DNA of 64,000 nucleotides, from contig JAWLBM010000014.1 in assembly GCA_041687675.1 (NCBI GenBank), forward strand, positions 1 through 64,000, read 5' to 3'. The DNA is from JAWLBM01 sp041687675. Its GTDB lineage: Bacteria > Pseudomonadota > Alphaproteobacteria > Rhizobiales > Pleomorphomonadaceae. Each line of letters opens with the position of its first letter. Position 1 is the stretch's first letter. The position numbers and the translations under genes are program-made. Shown here in pieces: positions 8,787-17,360 of the stretch. Under the pieces are notes generated by a model, which worked only from the letters and a program-made list of their open reading frames with translations, did not search any database and was not told the DNA's origin.

Positions 8787-10379
8787 TCACTCGGCGATGT
8801 CGACGCCGTCGAAGCGGTGCGATCCCTTCGGGTCCATCTTGTAGTTCTGGACCTTGTTGGACATCGGCATGAACACCGTCGAATGGGCGAGGGTCGCCCA
8901 CGGCGCCTGCTCCTTGAAGACCACCTGGGCCTGCTCGTAGAGCTTCGCCCGCTCCTCCTGGCTGCCGAGCACCTTGGCCTCCTGGATGAGCTTCTCGAAG
9001 TCCTCGTTGCACCAGTTGGCGCGGTTGGAGCCGCCGACGCCGTCGCAGCCGAGCAGCACGGCGAGGAAGTTGTCCGGGTCGCCGTTGTCGCCCGTCCAGC
9101 CGAGGATGATGGCGCCGTCGCGCTCCTTGTCCTGGCTGCGCTTCAGGTACTCGCCCCACTCGTAGGAGACGATCTCGGCGTTGACGCCGATGGCGGCGAA
9201 GTCGGCCTGGATGAGCTCGGCGGTGCGGCGCGCGTTCGGCATGTAGGGCCGCTGCACGGGCATCGCCCAGATCTTCATCTCCAGGCCGCTGGCGCCCGCT
9301 TCCTCGAGCAGCTTCTTCGCCGCTTCCGGATCATAGGGATCGTCCTCGACCGCCTCGTTGTAGGACCACATGGTCGGCGGGATCGGGTTCTTGGCCGCCT
9401 GGCCGGAGCCCTGGAACACCGCGTCGATGATGGCTTCCTTGTTGATCGCCATGTTCAGCGCCTTGCGCACGCGCACGTCGTCGAACGGCTTCTGGAGGGT
9501 GTTGTAGCCGAGGTAGCCGACGTTGAGGCCCGCCTGCTCCATCAGGGTCAGGTCAGGGTCGGCGGCGATCGCCTCGATGTCGGCCGGGTTCGGATAGGGC
9601 ATCACGTGGCACTCGCCCGCCTTCAGCTTCTGCAGGCGCACCGAGGCGTCCGGCGTGATGGCGAAGACCAGGTCGTCGATCGGCTGCTTGCCGTCCCAGT
9701 AGTCCGGGTGGGCCTTGTAGCGGATCACCGCGTCCTTCTGGTAGGCGACGAACTGGAACGGGCCGGTGCCGACCGGCATCTGGTTCAGGTCCTCGAGCTT
9801 GCCGGCGGCCTGCAGCTGGTCGGCGTACTCCTTGGACATGATCGAGGCGAAGTCCATGCCGAGGTTGGCGATCATCGGCGCCTCGGGACGGTTCAGGACG
9901 AACTTCACCGTGTAGTCGTCGACCTTGACGATCTCCTTGATGAGATCCGGCATCGACATGCCGGTGAAGTACTCCCAGGAGCCGCCGGCATAGGAGTACC
10001 ACGGATCGTTCTGGTCCATCTGCCGCATGAACGAGTAGATCACGTCGTCGGCGTTGAGATCGCGCGTCGGAGTGAAGAAGTCCGTGGTGTGAAACTTCAC
10101 GCCCTTGCGCAGATTGAATGTGTACTCCATGCCGTCGTCCGACACGGTCCAGCTCTCGGCGAGGCCCGGCACCACATTGGTGGAGCCGCGCTCGAACTCG
10201 ACGAGGCGGTTGTAGATCGGACGCGCGGACGCGTCGAAGGTCGTGCCGGCCGTGTAGGGCGCCGGGTCGAATCCCTCGGGGCTGCCCTCCGAGCAGTAGA
10301 CGAGGGTCTTCGCCTGGGCGGCCGTGGAGAGGCCGACGGCCAGGAACGTCGCCGCCAGAAGGCGCGCAGTCATCTTCAT
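8787..10379 (-). CDS. dppA: Periplasmic dipeptide-binding protein DppA
   Basis: Solute-binding protein (SBP_bac_5 family) that captures dipeptides, and possibly heme or aminolevulinate as in other DppA proteins, and delivers them to DppBC. The 530-residue precursor starts with a Sec signal peptide (MKMTARLLAATFLAVGLSTA, cut near AQA). It then has the family N-terminus LVYCSEGSPEGFDPAPYTAG. The middle carries FNLRKGVKFH and the late part FLGYNT-like YLGYNTLQKPFDDVRVRKAL. The frame is open far upstream, but only the ATG at 10379 gives a signal peptide. It is the first gene of the operon; bases 10380-10670 hold the divergent promoter region with dedA. Confidence 0.95.
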   Translation of the reverse strand: MKMTARLLAATFLAVGLSTAAQAKTLVYCSEGSPEGFDPAPYTAGTTFDASARPIYNRLVEFERGSTNVVPGLAESWTVSDDGMEYTFNLRKGVKFHTTDFFTPTRDLNADDVIYSFMRQMDQNDPWYSYAGGSWEYFTGMSMPDLIKEIVKVDDYTVKFVLNRPEAPMIANLGMDFASIMSKEYADQLQAAGKLEDLNQMPVGTGPFQFVAYQKDAVIRYKAHPDYWDGKQPIDDLVFAITPDASVRLQKLKAGECHVMPYPNPADIEAIAADPDLTLMEQAGLNVGYLGYNTLQKPFDDVRVRKALNMAINKEAIIDAVFQGSGQAAKNPIPPTMWSYNEAVEDDPYDPEAAKKLLEEAGASGLEMKIWAMPVQRPYMPNARRTAELIQADFAAIGVNAEIVSYEWGEYLKRSQDKERDGAIILGWTGDNGDPDNFLAVLLGCDGVGGSNRANWCNEDFEKLIQEAKVLGSQEERAKLYEQAQVVFKEQAPWATLAHSTVFMPMSNKVQNYKMDPKGSHRFDGVDIAE

Positions 10380-10670
10380 GGTGTGTTTCTCCCGATGGCC
10401 GGCTGGGGGCCGGCTCCGCGTTTTACGACGCGTGCGGACGCCGCCTTTGTTTGTCTTCTGGCGGCGCCGAGCGTGGCTCTTATCCGAACGGCAAATGGAG
10501 CGCAATGCAAGCCGATTTTCGCGCCGGATACCGCGTATTCGGAACACGCGACTTGCGGAATGCCTTATGCGGAATTTGCATTTCTTTGACCCGGAATCCG
10601 GGCGCGGTGCTGTTTCCTTTACCCGAGTGATGCTAGAGGACGTGTCCGCACAGGTGAGCGAGGGGTTGCG
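10380..10670. other. Divergent promoter region dppA/dedA
   Basis: This 291-base gap is clearly richer in A and T than its surroundings (for example around 10440-10460 and 10550-10620). It must carry the promoters of dppA (minus) and dedA (plus). I see no repeat or conserved operator. A GGAAC at 10542-10546 has no matching -10 CGTT at the right distance, so an EcfG-type promoter is not supported. Confidence 0.5.
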
Positions 10671-11285
10671 ATGTTCGACTGGATCGTTGGGTTCGTGAGC
10701 GACGGCGGATACCTCGGCATTGCTCTTCTGATGTTCCTGGAGAACGTCTTCCCGCCGATTCCCTCCGAACTGATCATGCCGCTGGCCGGCTTCGTGGCCG
10801 CGCGCGGCGAGATGAACATCTGGCTGGTGGTGCTCTCCGGCACGCTGGGGTCGCTCGCGGGGGCTGTGTTCTGGTACTACATCGGCGTCTGGCTCGGCCG
10901 CGGACGCGTGGAATGGGCGATCCGCCGCTTCGGCCGGATCCTCACGCTGTCGCTGCAGGACCTCGAGACCGCCCGCGCCTGGTTCCGCTGGAAGGCGCAG
11001 TGGGCCGTGTTCCTCGGCCGCCTGGTGCCCACCGTCCGCACCCTGATCTCCGTCCCGGCCGGAATCGCGCCGATGGCGCTCGGGCCCTTCCTGTTCTGGA
11101 CCACCCTCGGCACCGCGGCCTGGACGGCGTTCCTCGCCGCCGCCGGATACATCCTCGAGAGCCAGTACGAGCTCATCGAGGGCTGGGTCGACCCGGTCTC
11201 CAAGGCCGTCGTGGTGCTGATCGTGCTGGTCTACGTCTACCGCGTCGTCACGTTCCGCAGCCCGGAAGCCCGCGCCGGGGATTGA
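10671..11285 (+). CDS. DedA-family membrane protein (VTT/SNARE-associated domain)
   Basis: A 204-residue integral membrane protein of the DedA superfamily, whose members act as lipid scramblases or flippases and support envelope stability. Family marks are ENVFPPIPSELIMPLAGF (about residues 24-41), the glycine-rich segment GSLAGAVFWYYIGVWLGR, and GRLVPTVRTLISVPAG (about 118-133) with the conserved arginines. About four to five hydrophobic spans are visible. It begins at an ATG behind GCGAGGGG and is monocistronic or paired with the next gene 68 bases on. The exact lipid substrate cannot be read from sequence. Confidence 0.92.
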   Translation: MFDWIVGFVSDGGYLGIALLMFLENVFPPIPSELIMPLAGFVAARGEMNIWLVVLSGTLGSLAGAVFWYYIGVWLGRGRVEWAIRRFGRILTLSLQDLETARAWFRWKAQWAVFLGRLVPTVRTLISVPAGIAPMALGPFLFWTTLGTAAWTAFLAAAGYILESQYELIEGWVDPVSKAVVVLIVLVYVYRVVTFRSPEARAGD

Positions 11286-11353
11286 ATATGACAGTTGGAT
11301 GATGGTGGAGTGCTCCTTGACAGGCGACAAAGTCGCGACCGAGGGGGCCCCCG

Positions 11354-12883
11354 ATGACTGCCGGGCTGGAAACGGAGCTGAAGTTCACCCTGACCGGGGA
11401 CGCGCTCCGCGCGCTGAAATCAGCGAAGCGACAGGGCAAGGCCGGCACGGCGCGGGCGAAACACCAGCGGCTGGTCTCGATCTACTATGACACCGCGGAC
11501 CGACGGCTGCGGGCCGCCGGCCTGTCGCTGCGCGTGCGCGAGCAGGGCGGCCGCTTCGAGCAGACGGTCAAGGCAGGCGGCGGCGACGCCGGCCTCGTCG
11601 CCCGGCCGGAACTCACGGTTCCCCTTCGCGGCCGCGAGCCGGACCTCGCCGCCCTGACCGACGGCGACCTGGCGAGCCTCGTCATCTCCCTCGTCGGGGT
11701 GCGGCCGCTGGAGCCGGTGTTCCGCGTCGACGTCCGGCGCACCGTGCGGGAGGTGGAGACCGACGACAGCCGCATCGAGATCGCCCTCGACGAGGGCGAG
11801 ATCAGCGCCGGAGATCGTCGCGCCGAGGTGCACGAAGCCGAGTTCGAGCTGAAGGCCGGCGACCTTCGTGCGCTTTTCCCGGTCGCACGCGCGGCGCTTG
11901 CCGGCACGCCGGTGCGGCTGTCGCGGCTCAGCAAGGCCGACCGCGGCTTCCGGCTCCTCAACGGCGACGACGTGCCTCGGCCGGAGACGGCCGGCCGCGT
12001 CGAGATCGCGAAAGGCGGCAGCACCGAGGAACTGCTTAGAGCGGTGCTGCGCTCCTGCCTCGTCCAGATCGCCGCCAACATCGAGGCGGTGAGCGCGGAC
12101 GACGACCCGGAGGGCCCGCACCAGCTGCGGGTCGGGCTGCGGCGCCTGCGCTCGGCGCTGAAGCTGTTCAAGCCGGTGATGGAGCCCTCCGCCCGCCGCC
12201 GTCTCAACGACCAGGCCCGCCGGCTCGGCCGCAGCGTGGGCACCCTGCGCGACCTCGACGTGCTCTCCGAGGAGATCGTCGCCGCCGGCGCCGGCCACAG
12301 CGAGGGGGCGCCGCTGCAGCACCCCCGGGCGCGGCCCCGCGACGAGGCGCGCACGGCGCTCAGGGCCGAACTCGACGGCGAGGCGGTCGGGGAGTTCCTG
12401 ATCGACCTCCTCGCCTTCACCGAGGGCCGCGGCTGGCTCTCGCCGGCCGACCTCGACCAGAGCCCCGCCCTCGCCGAGCCCGCCGCCGATTTCGCCCGCC
12501 AGGCTCTCGCGAAGCGCTGGGCCAGGACGGCGAAGATAGGCCGCGACGTCGAGGCATTGAGCCCCGAGGAGCGGCACGAGCTCAGGAAATCGTTCAAGAC
12601 GCTGCGATACACGCTCGAATTCGTCGGCCCCGTGATCGCCCGCAAGGAGCTGAAGTCGCGGACCAAGCGGGTGAAGCAGGCGCAGGAGGTTCTCGGCTAC
12701 CTCAATGACGTGAAGACCGCCCGCGAACTCCTGCGTCTCCTCGACGAATCCAGGCCGCGCGGCCGGGCCGCCGTCGCCGCCGACCGGGCGGCGGGATTCT
12801 GCCTCGGCTGGCACGAGCGCGAGGCCGAGCGCGTCTGGGAAAAGCACAAGGCGACCGTCTCGCTGGATCCCGCCGCCCTCTGA
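11354..12883 (+). CDS. CYTH and CHAD domain protein (inorganic triphosphatase-like)
   Basis: A two-domain protein of 509 residues. The N-terminal CYTH domain (about 1-200) has the E-x-E-x-K signature at residues 6-10 (ETELK) plus basic and acidic strands (LRVREQGGRFEQTVKAGG, RPELTVPL). These build the triphosphate tunnel with metal-binding acids; relatives such as ygiF hydrolyse inorganic triphosphate. The C-terminal CHAD domain (about 225-490) is a helical, histidine- and arginine-rich module (HQLRVGLRRLRSALKLF, HELRKSFKTLRYTLEFV) that binds polyphosphate. The ATG at 11354 follows a GAGGGGG site. A role in polyphosphate metabolism is likely; no ppk or ppx is next to it. Confidence 0.92.
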   Translation: MTAGLETELKFTLTGDALRALKSAKRQGKAGTARAKHQRLVSIYYDTADRRLRAAGLSLRVREQGGRFEQTVKAGGGDAGLVARPELTVPLRGREPDLAALTDGDLASLVISLVGVRPLEPVFRVDVRRTVREVETDDSRIEIALDEGEISAGDRRAEVHEAEFELKAGDLRALFPVARAALAGTPVRLSRLSKADRGFRLLNGDDVPRPETAGRVEIAKGGSTEELLRAVLRSCLVQIAANIEAVSADDDPEGPHQLRVGLRRLRSALKLFKPVMEPSARRRLNDQARRLGRSVGTLRDLDVLSEEIVAAGAGHSEGAPLQHPRARPRDEARTALRAELDGEAVGEFLIDLLAFTEGRGWLSPADLDQSPALAEPAADFARQALAKRWARTAKIGRDVEALSPEERHELRKSFKTLRYTLEFVGPVIARKELKSRTKRVKQAQEVLGYLNDVKTARELLRLLDESRPRGRAAVAADRAAGFCLGWHEREAERVWEKHKATVSLDPAAL

Positions 12884-12984
12884 GCGCGTTTCCACGGAAC
12901 CGACCATCAAAATGCCGTGACCGCAGCCGCCCCGGCGCGGTGGCGCGGTAAGGTCGTGAAGGCCGATCAACGGCAGCGGGAGGC

Positions 12985-13881
12985 GTGAGCGGAATGACGG
13001 AACGCATCAAGATTACCCAGGAGATGATCCGGCTCTACGACGAGTACACCCACCTGACGCTCGACCGGCGCGGCTTCATGGCGAAGCTGACGCGGGTGGC
13101 GGGCTCGAGCGCCGCCGCCGTGGCGATCGTGCCGCTGCTGGAGGCGAGCAAGGCCCGCGCCGCGATCGTCGCGCCCGACGATCCCGCGGTGGAGACCTCG
13201 ACGGTCGAGTTCACCGGGGAGACGGGCAACCTGTCCGGATACCTCGCCAGGCCCGCCGGCGAGGACGGCCGGCTCCCCGCGGTGCTGGTCATCCACGAGA
13301 ACCGCGGCCTCAACCCGCACATCCAGGACGTCGCTCGCCGGCTCGCCAAGGAGGGCTTCCTGGCGCTGGCGGTGGATTTCCTCTCGCCCGCCGGCGGCAC
13401 GCCGGAGGACGAGGACAGGGCGCGCGAGATGATCGGCCAGCTGGACGGGATGCAGACGCTGCAGAACGCGGTCGCCGCCGTGGAGTTTCTCTCCACGCAT
13501 CCGGCGGGCAACGGCAACGTCGGCGCGGTGGGCTTCTGCTGGGGCGGCGGTCTCGTCAACCAGCTGGCGACTGCGTCCGAGAACCTCGACGCCGGCGTCG
13601 CCTACTACGGCCGCACGCCGGATTCGGCCGCGGTGCCCAACATCCGCGCGCGGATGATGCTGCACTACGCCGGGCTCGACGACCGCATCAACGCCGGCTG
13701 GCCGGAGTACGAGACGGCGCTGAAGGCGGCCGGGGTCGACTACCAGGCCTTCGTCTACGAGGGCGTCAACCACGCCTTCAACAACGACACCTCCGCCGCC
13801 CGCTACGACAAGGCGGCCGCGGACCTCGCCTGGGGCCGCACCACGGCCTTCCTGGAGGAGGCGCTGGCCGGCAGCGACTGA
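12985..13881 (+). CDS. Dienelactone hydrolase family protein with Tat-type leader
   Basis: An alpha/beta hydrolase of 298 residues. The triad is visible: nucleophile cysteine in VGFCWGGG (about residues 176-183), aspartate in AGLDDRIN and histidine in VNHAFNND. The N-terminus contains DRRGFMAKLTRVAGSSAAA (about 26-44), a twin-arginine motif followed by a hydrophobic stretch ending near ARA. This suggests Tat export or anchoring, as in YghX-like relatives. The leader before the RR pair is unusually long (about 26 residues). Substrate unknown. A strong terminator follows 16 bases after the stop. Confidence 0.88.
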   Translation: MSGMTERIKITQEMIRLYDEYTHLTLDRRGFMAKLTRVAGSSAAAVAIVPLLEASKARAAIVAPDDPAVETSTVEFTGETGNLSGYLARPAGEDGRLPAVLVIHENRGLNPHIQDVARRLAKEGFLALAVDFLSPAGGTPEDEDRAREMIGQLDGMQTLQNAVAAVEFLSTHPAGNGNVGAVGFCWGGGLVNQLATASENLDAGVAYYGRTPDSAAVPNIRARMMLHYAGLDDRINAGWPEYETALKAAGVDYQAFVYEGVNHAFNNDTSAARYDKAAADLAWGRTTAFLEEALAGSD

Positions 13882-13897
13882 CCGGCACGCCCGCCGT

Positions 13898-13931
13898 CCG
13901 GAGCGGGTGCGCAAATCCGCACCCGCTCCGG
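13898..13931 (+). terminator. Rho-independent-type terminator after the hydrolase gene
   Basis: A perfect 14-bp stem (13898-13911 with 13918-13931; CCGGAGCGGGTGCG and its complement) with a 6-base loop CAAATC lies just after the stop at 13881. It is followed by a pyrimidine stretch CCTTCC rather than a pure T-run, as is common in GC-rich genomes. Confidence 0.75.
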
Positions 13932-14006
13932 CCTTCCAGACACTTGCGGGCCGGCCGCGATCGTGGTCGAACGGGTGCACTTCCCCGCGGAGCCCTCGCC
14001 CGAACC

Positions 14007-14933
14007 GTGTCCCCCACCCTGGTCGGCGTCGCCCTCAAGGTCGGCTCGACGCTCGTCTTCACCGTCATGGTGGTCCTGATCAAGATCGCCTCCGACCGGG
14101 TGCCGCCCGGCGAGATCGTCTTCGCGCGCTCCTTCTTCGGCATGGTGCCGATCGTGGCGATGCTGGCCTGGCGCGGGGAGATCGCCTCGGCGCTGAGGAC
14201 GCGGAACCCCTATGGCCACATGCGCCGGGCTGCGGTGGGCACGACCTCGATGTTCTGCTGGTTCGCCAGCCTCTCCTACCTGCCGCTGCCGGACGCGACC
14301 GCGATCAACTACGCCGGGCCGCTGTTCGGCGTCGTCTTCGCCGCGCTGATCCTGCGCGAGACGGTCCGGATCTACCGCTGGTCGGCGGTGGCGGTGGGCT
14401 TTGTCGGCGTGATGATCGTGCTCTCCGAGCAGATCGGCGCCCTCGACGGCGGACTGCTCGGCGACCGGGCGATCGGTGGCGTGCTGGCGCTGGCGGCCGC
14501 GGTGTTCGCCGCCCTCGCCTCGATCACCATCCGCCAGCTGACGGCGACCGAATCGACCGGCGCCATCGTCTTCTACTTCTCCGGCTCCGCCGCCGCGATC
14601 GCCCTTCTCTCCCTGCCCTTCGGCTGGGTGATGCCGGACGCGGCGACGGCGGGGATCCTGGTGCTCGCCGGGCTGATCGGCGGCGTCGGCCAGGTGATGA
14701 TGACCGAGGCCTACCGCCGGGCGGAGGCCTCGGTGATCGCGCCCTTCGACTATGTGAACATGCTCTGGGTGGTGCTCGCCGCCTATGTGATCTTCGGCGA
14801 CGTGCCGACGCCGACGGTGCTGGTCGGCACCGCGATCGTGATCGCCTCCGGCGTCTTCGTCATCTGGCGCGAGCGCCGCCTCGGCATCCTGCAGGCCCGC
14901 GCCGCCGCTCGGCGGGCCCAGACGCCGCTGTAG
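14007..14933 (+). CDS. DMT-superfamily transporter (EamA domains)
   Basis: An integral membrane protein of about 308 residues with two EamA repeats and roughly ten hydrophobic spans, the layout of drug/metabolite exporters. Typical segments are FTVMVVLIKIASDRVPPGEI and FARSFFGMVPIV in the first repeat, and VGQVMMTEAYRRAEASVIAPFDY in the second. The frame opens with a TTG at 13944 inside the preceding terminator region. The GTG at 14007, which starts just before the first membrane helix, is preferred. Substrate is unknown; relatives export amino acids or purines. It converges on otsB with 44 bases between stops. Confidence 0.88.
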   Translation: MSPTLVGVALKVGSTLVFTVMVVLIKIASDRVPPGEIVFARSFFGMVPIVAMLAWRGEIASALRTRNPYGHMRRAAVGTTSMFCWFASLSYLPLPDATAINYAGPLFGVVFAALILRETVRIYRWSAVAVGFVGVMIVLSEQIGALDGGLLGDRAIGGVLALAAAVFAALASITIRQLTATESTGAIVFYFSGSAAAIALLSLPFGWVMPDAATAGILVLAGLIGGVGQVMMTEAYRRAEASVIAPFDYVNMLWVVLAAYVIFGDVPTPTVLVGTAIVIASGVFVIWRERRLGILQARAAARRAQTPL

Positions 14934-14977
14934 GCCGGACCCGGGTTCACCGGCATCCGGCCGGGTGGGCCGTCCGG

Positions 14978-15754
14978 CTAGACCCCGAACCGACGGCCGT
15001 AGGCCTCCAGCGTCGCCCAGACCGCCTCGTGGTCGGTCAGGAGGTGGCCGACGCCGGCGGCGGGGCGGATCACCGTCACTCCGAAGCCGCCGCCGCGCTC
15101 GGCGGCACGGAAGGCGGGCTCGTCGGGAACGTCGTCGCCGACGTGCACCGGCACCCGCCCGACGCAGGGCCGGCGCTCCATGAAGGCGTCGAGGGCGTGG
15201 CCCTTGTCGACGCCCACCGGCACCACGTCGATCGCCACCCGGCCGGGCATCACCGTGAAGGACTTGCCGACCACCGAGCGGGCAAGCTCCGCCAGCCTGT
15301 CCGCGTCCGGGTGCTCCTCGTCGTGGACGAGGGCCATGCCGGCGGGCTTCCACTCGATCTCGATCCCCGGGTGGTCGCGGCCGACATGCTCGGCGATCAC
15401 CTCGAACATCCGCCGCTCGTCGGCGGTCAGCACCGGCATCTTCCGCCGCCCGTCGGCGAAGCGCCGGTCCGAGCCCTGGAGCCCGCCCGCCGGCAGCACC
15501 AGCGGCGAGAGGATCCGGTCGACCGCCTCGATGGCGCGGCCGGTGAGGATCGTCAGTGCGCCCTCCAGCGTCTTCGAGAGCCGGTCGAGAAGCTCGAGCC
15601 GCTCCGGCGAAATGCCGCGGCCGCGGTCGCCGTGGTGCGGACCGATGAGCGTGCCGTCGATGTCGAGGAAGAGGGCGAGGTCGCGCGGAGCCGGCAGGAG
15701 GTCGGCGATGGACTTGGGATCAGACAATGAGGATGGCCCTGAAATCGTTGACAT
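14978..15754 (-). CDS. otsB: Trehalose-6-phosphate phosphatase OtsB
   Basis: A HAD-superfamily phosphatase of 258 residues that removes phosphate from trehalose 6-phosphate. The catalytic motif I is FLDIDGTLIGP (nucleophile D about residue 31), motif II LTILTGR, and motif IV HVGDDVPDEPAF near 208-219, the OtsB-type GDDxxDE. The first 35 bases overlap the end of the glycerate kinase gene. No otsA synthase is in the window, so its partner lies elsewhere. Trehalose would serve as osmoprotectant. Coupling with sugar-oxidation genes upstream is positional only. Confidence 0.92.
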   Translation of the reverse strand: MSTISGPSSLSDPKSIADLLPAPRDLALFLDIDGTLIGPHHGDRGRGISPERLELLDRLSKTLEGALTILTGRAIEAVDRILSPLVLPAGGLQGSDRRFADGRRKMPVLTADERRMFEVIAEHVGRDHPGIEIEWKPAGMALVHDEEHPDADRLAELARSVVGKSFTVMPGRVAIDVVPVGVDKGHALDAFMERRPCVGRVPVHVGDDVPDEPAFRAAERGGGFGVTVIRPAAGVGHLLTDHEAVWATLEAYGRRFGV

Positions 15755-16994
15755 TGGTGCGGGTCGGCCCGGTCACGACCAGGTCGCCGAGCCTCTCGAA
15801 AGCGGTATAGGCGTCGTTCCCGGCAAGGAAACCCTTGGCCGTCAGGCCGAGCGCGGCGAGGCGGCCGACCGTGCCGCCGTCGCAGACCGCGCCGGCGTTG
15901 TCCTCGGTCCCGTCGATGCCGTCGGTGTCCGCGGCGAGCGCAGTGACGCCCTCCAGCCCGGCGATGCCGACCGCGAGGGAGAGCAGGAACTCGACGTTGC
16001 GCCCGCCGCGCCCGCCGCCGGCCTTCACCGTCACGGTGGTCTCGCCGCCGGAGAGGATCAGGCAGGGGCGGCGGAACGGCTCGCCCTTCCCGGCGACCCG
16101 CCGGGCGATCGCCGCATGAACCCGGCCGACGTCGCGCGCCTCGCCCTCGATGGCGTCGGAGAGGATGTGGACCTCGAGGCCCTCCGCCCTTGCCGCCTCG
16201 GCGGCCGCCTTCAGCGACATCTCTGCCGCGGCGATCACGGCGACGGTGTCCCGCTCGAAGCCCGGGTCGTCGGGCTTCGGCGCGTCCGCCTCCGGGCTCT
16301 CGAGGAAGGCGCGGGCGGCGGCCGGCAGGTCCATGCCGTAGCGCTGGGCGATAGCGAGGGCGTCGGCGCGGCTGGCCGGGTCGGGAATGGTCGGCCCGGA
16401 GGCGACCAGCGCCGGGTCGTCGCCGGGGATGTCGGAGAGGACGAGCGAATGCACCCGCGCCGGGTGGGCCGCGGCGGCGAGGCGGCCGCCCTTGATGCGG
16501 GAGAGGTGCTTCCTCACGCAGTTCATCTCGTGGATGGAGGCGCCGGAGGCGAGCAGCACCCGGTTCACCTGCCGCTTCGCCTCGGCGCCGACCGCCTCCG
16601 GCGGCAGCGACAGCAGCGAGGAGCCGCCGCCGGAGACCAGCGCCACCACCTGGTCCTGCGCGCCGAGGCCGGAGACGAGGTCGAGGATCCGGCCCGCCGC
16701 CGCCGCGCCGTGCTCGTCAGGCACCGGGTGCGCCGCCTCGACGATCTCGATGTGGCGGCAGGGGTGGGCATGGCCGTAGCGGGTGACCACGAGACCCTCG
16801 AGCGGGCCGCGGCCGGCTGCCTCCCATGCCGCCTCGAAGGCCGCGGCCATCGCGGCGGAGGCCTTGCCGGCGCCGACCACGACGGTCCGCCCCGGCACCT
16901 CCGGCGGCAGGTGGCCGCCGATCACCCGCGCCGGGTCGGCCGCGGCGACGGCGACGTCGAAGAGGTGCCTCAACAGGGCGCGGGGCTCACGCAT
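15720..16994 (-). CDS. Glycerate 2-kinase (MOFRL family, GckA/TtuD type)
   Basis: A 424-residue kinase that phosphorylates D-glycerate to 2-phosphoglycerate, placed in tartronate, tartrate or serine-cycle metabolism. It has the DUF4147 N-terminal half with VVGAGKASAAMAAAFE (about 38-53) and VSGGGSSLLSLP, then LILSGGETTVTV. The C-terminal MOFRL domain ends GPTRTNVNDFRAIL. It lies 54 bases after the Dabb-domain gene and overlaps otsB by 35 bases. The family also includes hydroxypyruvate reductase TtuD in older annotations; the kinase reading is better supported by the MOFRL motif. Confidence 0.9.
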   Translation of the reverse strand: MREPRALLRHLFDVAVAAADPARVIGGHLPPEVPGRTVVVGAGKASAAMAAAFEAAWEAAGRGPLEGLVVTRYGHAHPCRHIEIVEAAHPVPDEHGAAAAGRILDLVSGLGAQDQVVALVSGGGSSLLSLPPEAVGAEAKRQVNRVLLASGASIHEMNCVRKHLSRIKGGRLAAAAHPARVHSLVLSDIPGDDPALVASGPTIPDPASRADALAIAQRYGMDLPAAARAFLESPEADAPKPDDPGFERDTVAVIAAAEMSLKAAAEAARAEGLEVHILSDAIEGEARDVGRVHAAIARRVAGKGEPFRRPCLILSGGETTVTVKAGGGRGGRNVEFLLSLAVGIAGLEGVTALAADTDGIDGTEDNAGAVCDGGTVGRLAALGLTAKGFLAGNDAYTAFERLGDLVVTGPTRTNVNDFRAILIV

Positions 16995-17048
16995 CGGGCG
17001 CTCCGGGGATGGCGGGCGGCGGTGGGACGGACGGCCGAGGCTGTCGCC

Positions 17049-17360
17049 TCAGCCCGCCTCGAGGTCATAGACGAGAATCCCGTCCAGTCCACCCTCGGCG
17101 GCCGCGACCAGCCGCGCGCCGATCCGGCGGTGCTCCTCGTCGGCGAGGTAGGCGTCGCGGGCGTCGAAGTCGTCGAAGGTGACGACGAAGCCGGCGTCGA
17201 AGCCGCGGCCGAGCCCCTCGGGCGAGACATTGGGGCCGGCGTCGAAGTTCAGCATGCCGGGGACCCGGCCGGTGAGCCCTTCGAGGTCGCCGAAGATCGC
17301 CTGGCGGTCGGCAGCGGATACATCGGACCGGAAGCGGACGAGAACGATGTGCAGGATCAT
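17049..17360 (-). CDS. Dabb-domain (stress-responsive alpha-beta barrel) protein
   Basis: A 103-residue dimeric alpha-beta barrel protein. It begins MILHIVLVRFRSDVSAADRQ, keeps the LGRGFDAGFVVTFDDFDARDAYL segment of the family, and ends in a short strand (GILVYDL). The ATG at 17360 overlaps the upstream GMC gene stop by 4 bases (ATGA), so the two proteins are made together. Dabb proteins are small-molecule binding or catalytic modules of varied function, and no catalytic residue can be assigned here. Co-translation with a GMC flavoprotein suggests work on its product, which is inference. Confidence 0.88.
   Translation of the reverse strand: MILHIVLVRFRSDVSAADRQAIFGDLEGLTGRVPGMLNFDAGPNVSPEGLGRGFDAGFVVTFDDFDARDAYLADEEHRRIGARLVAAAEGGLDGILVYDLEAG

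Noticed and set aside
12896..12919. GGAAC followed after 15 bases by CGTG upstream of the dienelactone hydrolase gene
   Set aside because: Spacer one base short and -10 mismatched at the last position; too weak to call an EcfG promoter.
11420..12970. Minus-strand open frame of about 516 codons under the CYTH/CHAD gene
   Set aside because: CYTH EXEXK and CHAD histidine helices are on the plus strand; the minus product shows no domain.
14935..14977. GCCGGAC...GTCCGGC inverted repeat between the DMT transporter and otsB stops
   Set aside because: Stem of 7 bp with a long GC-rich interior and no T-run; may be a terminator but not clear enough to list.
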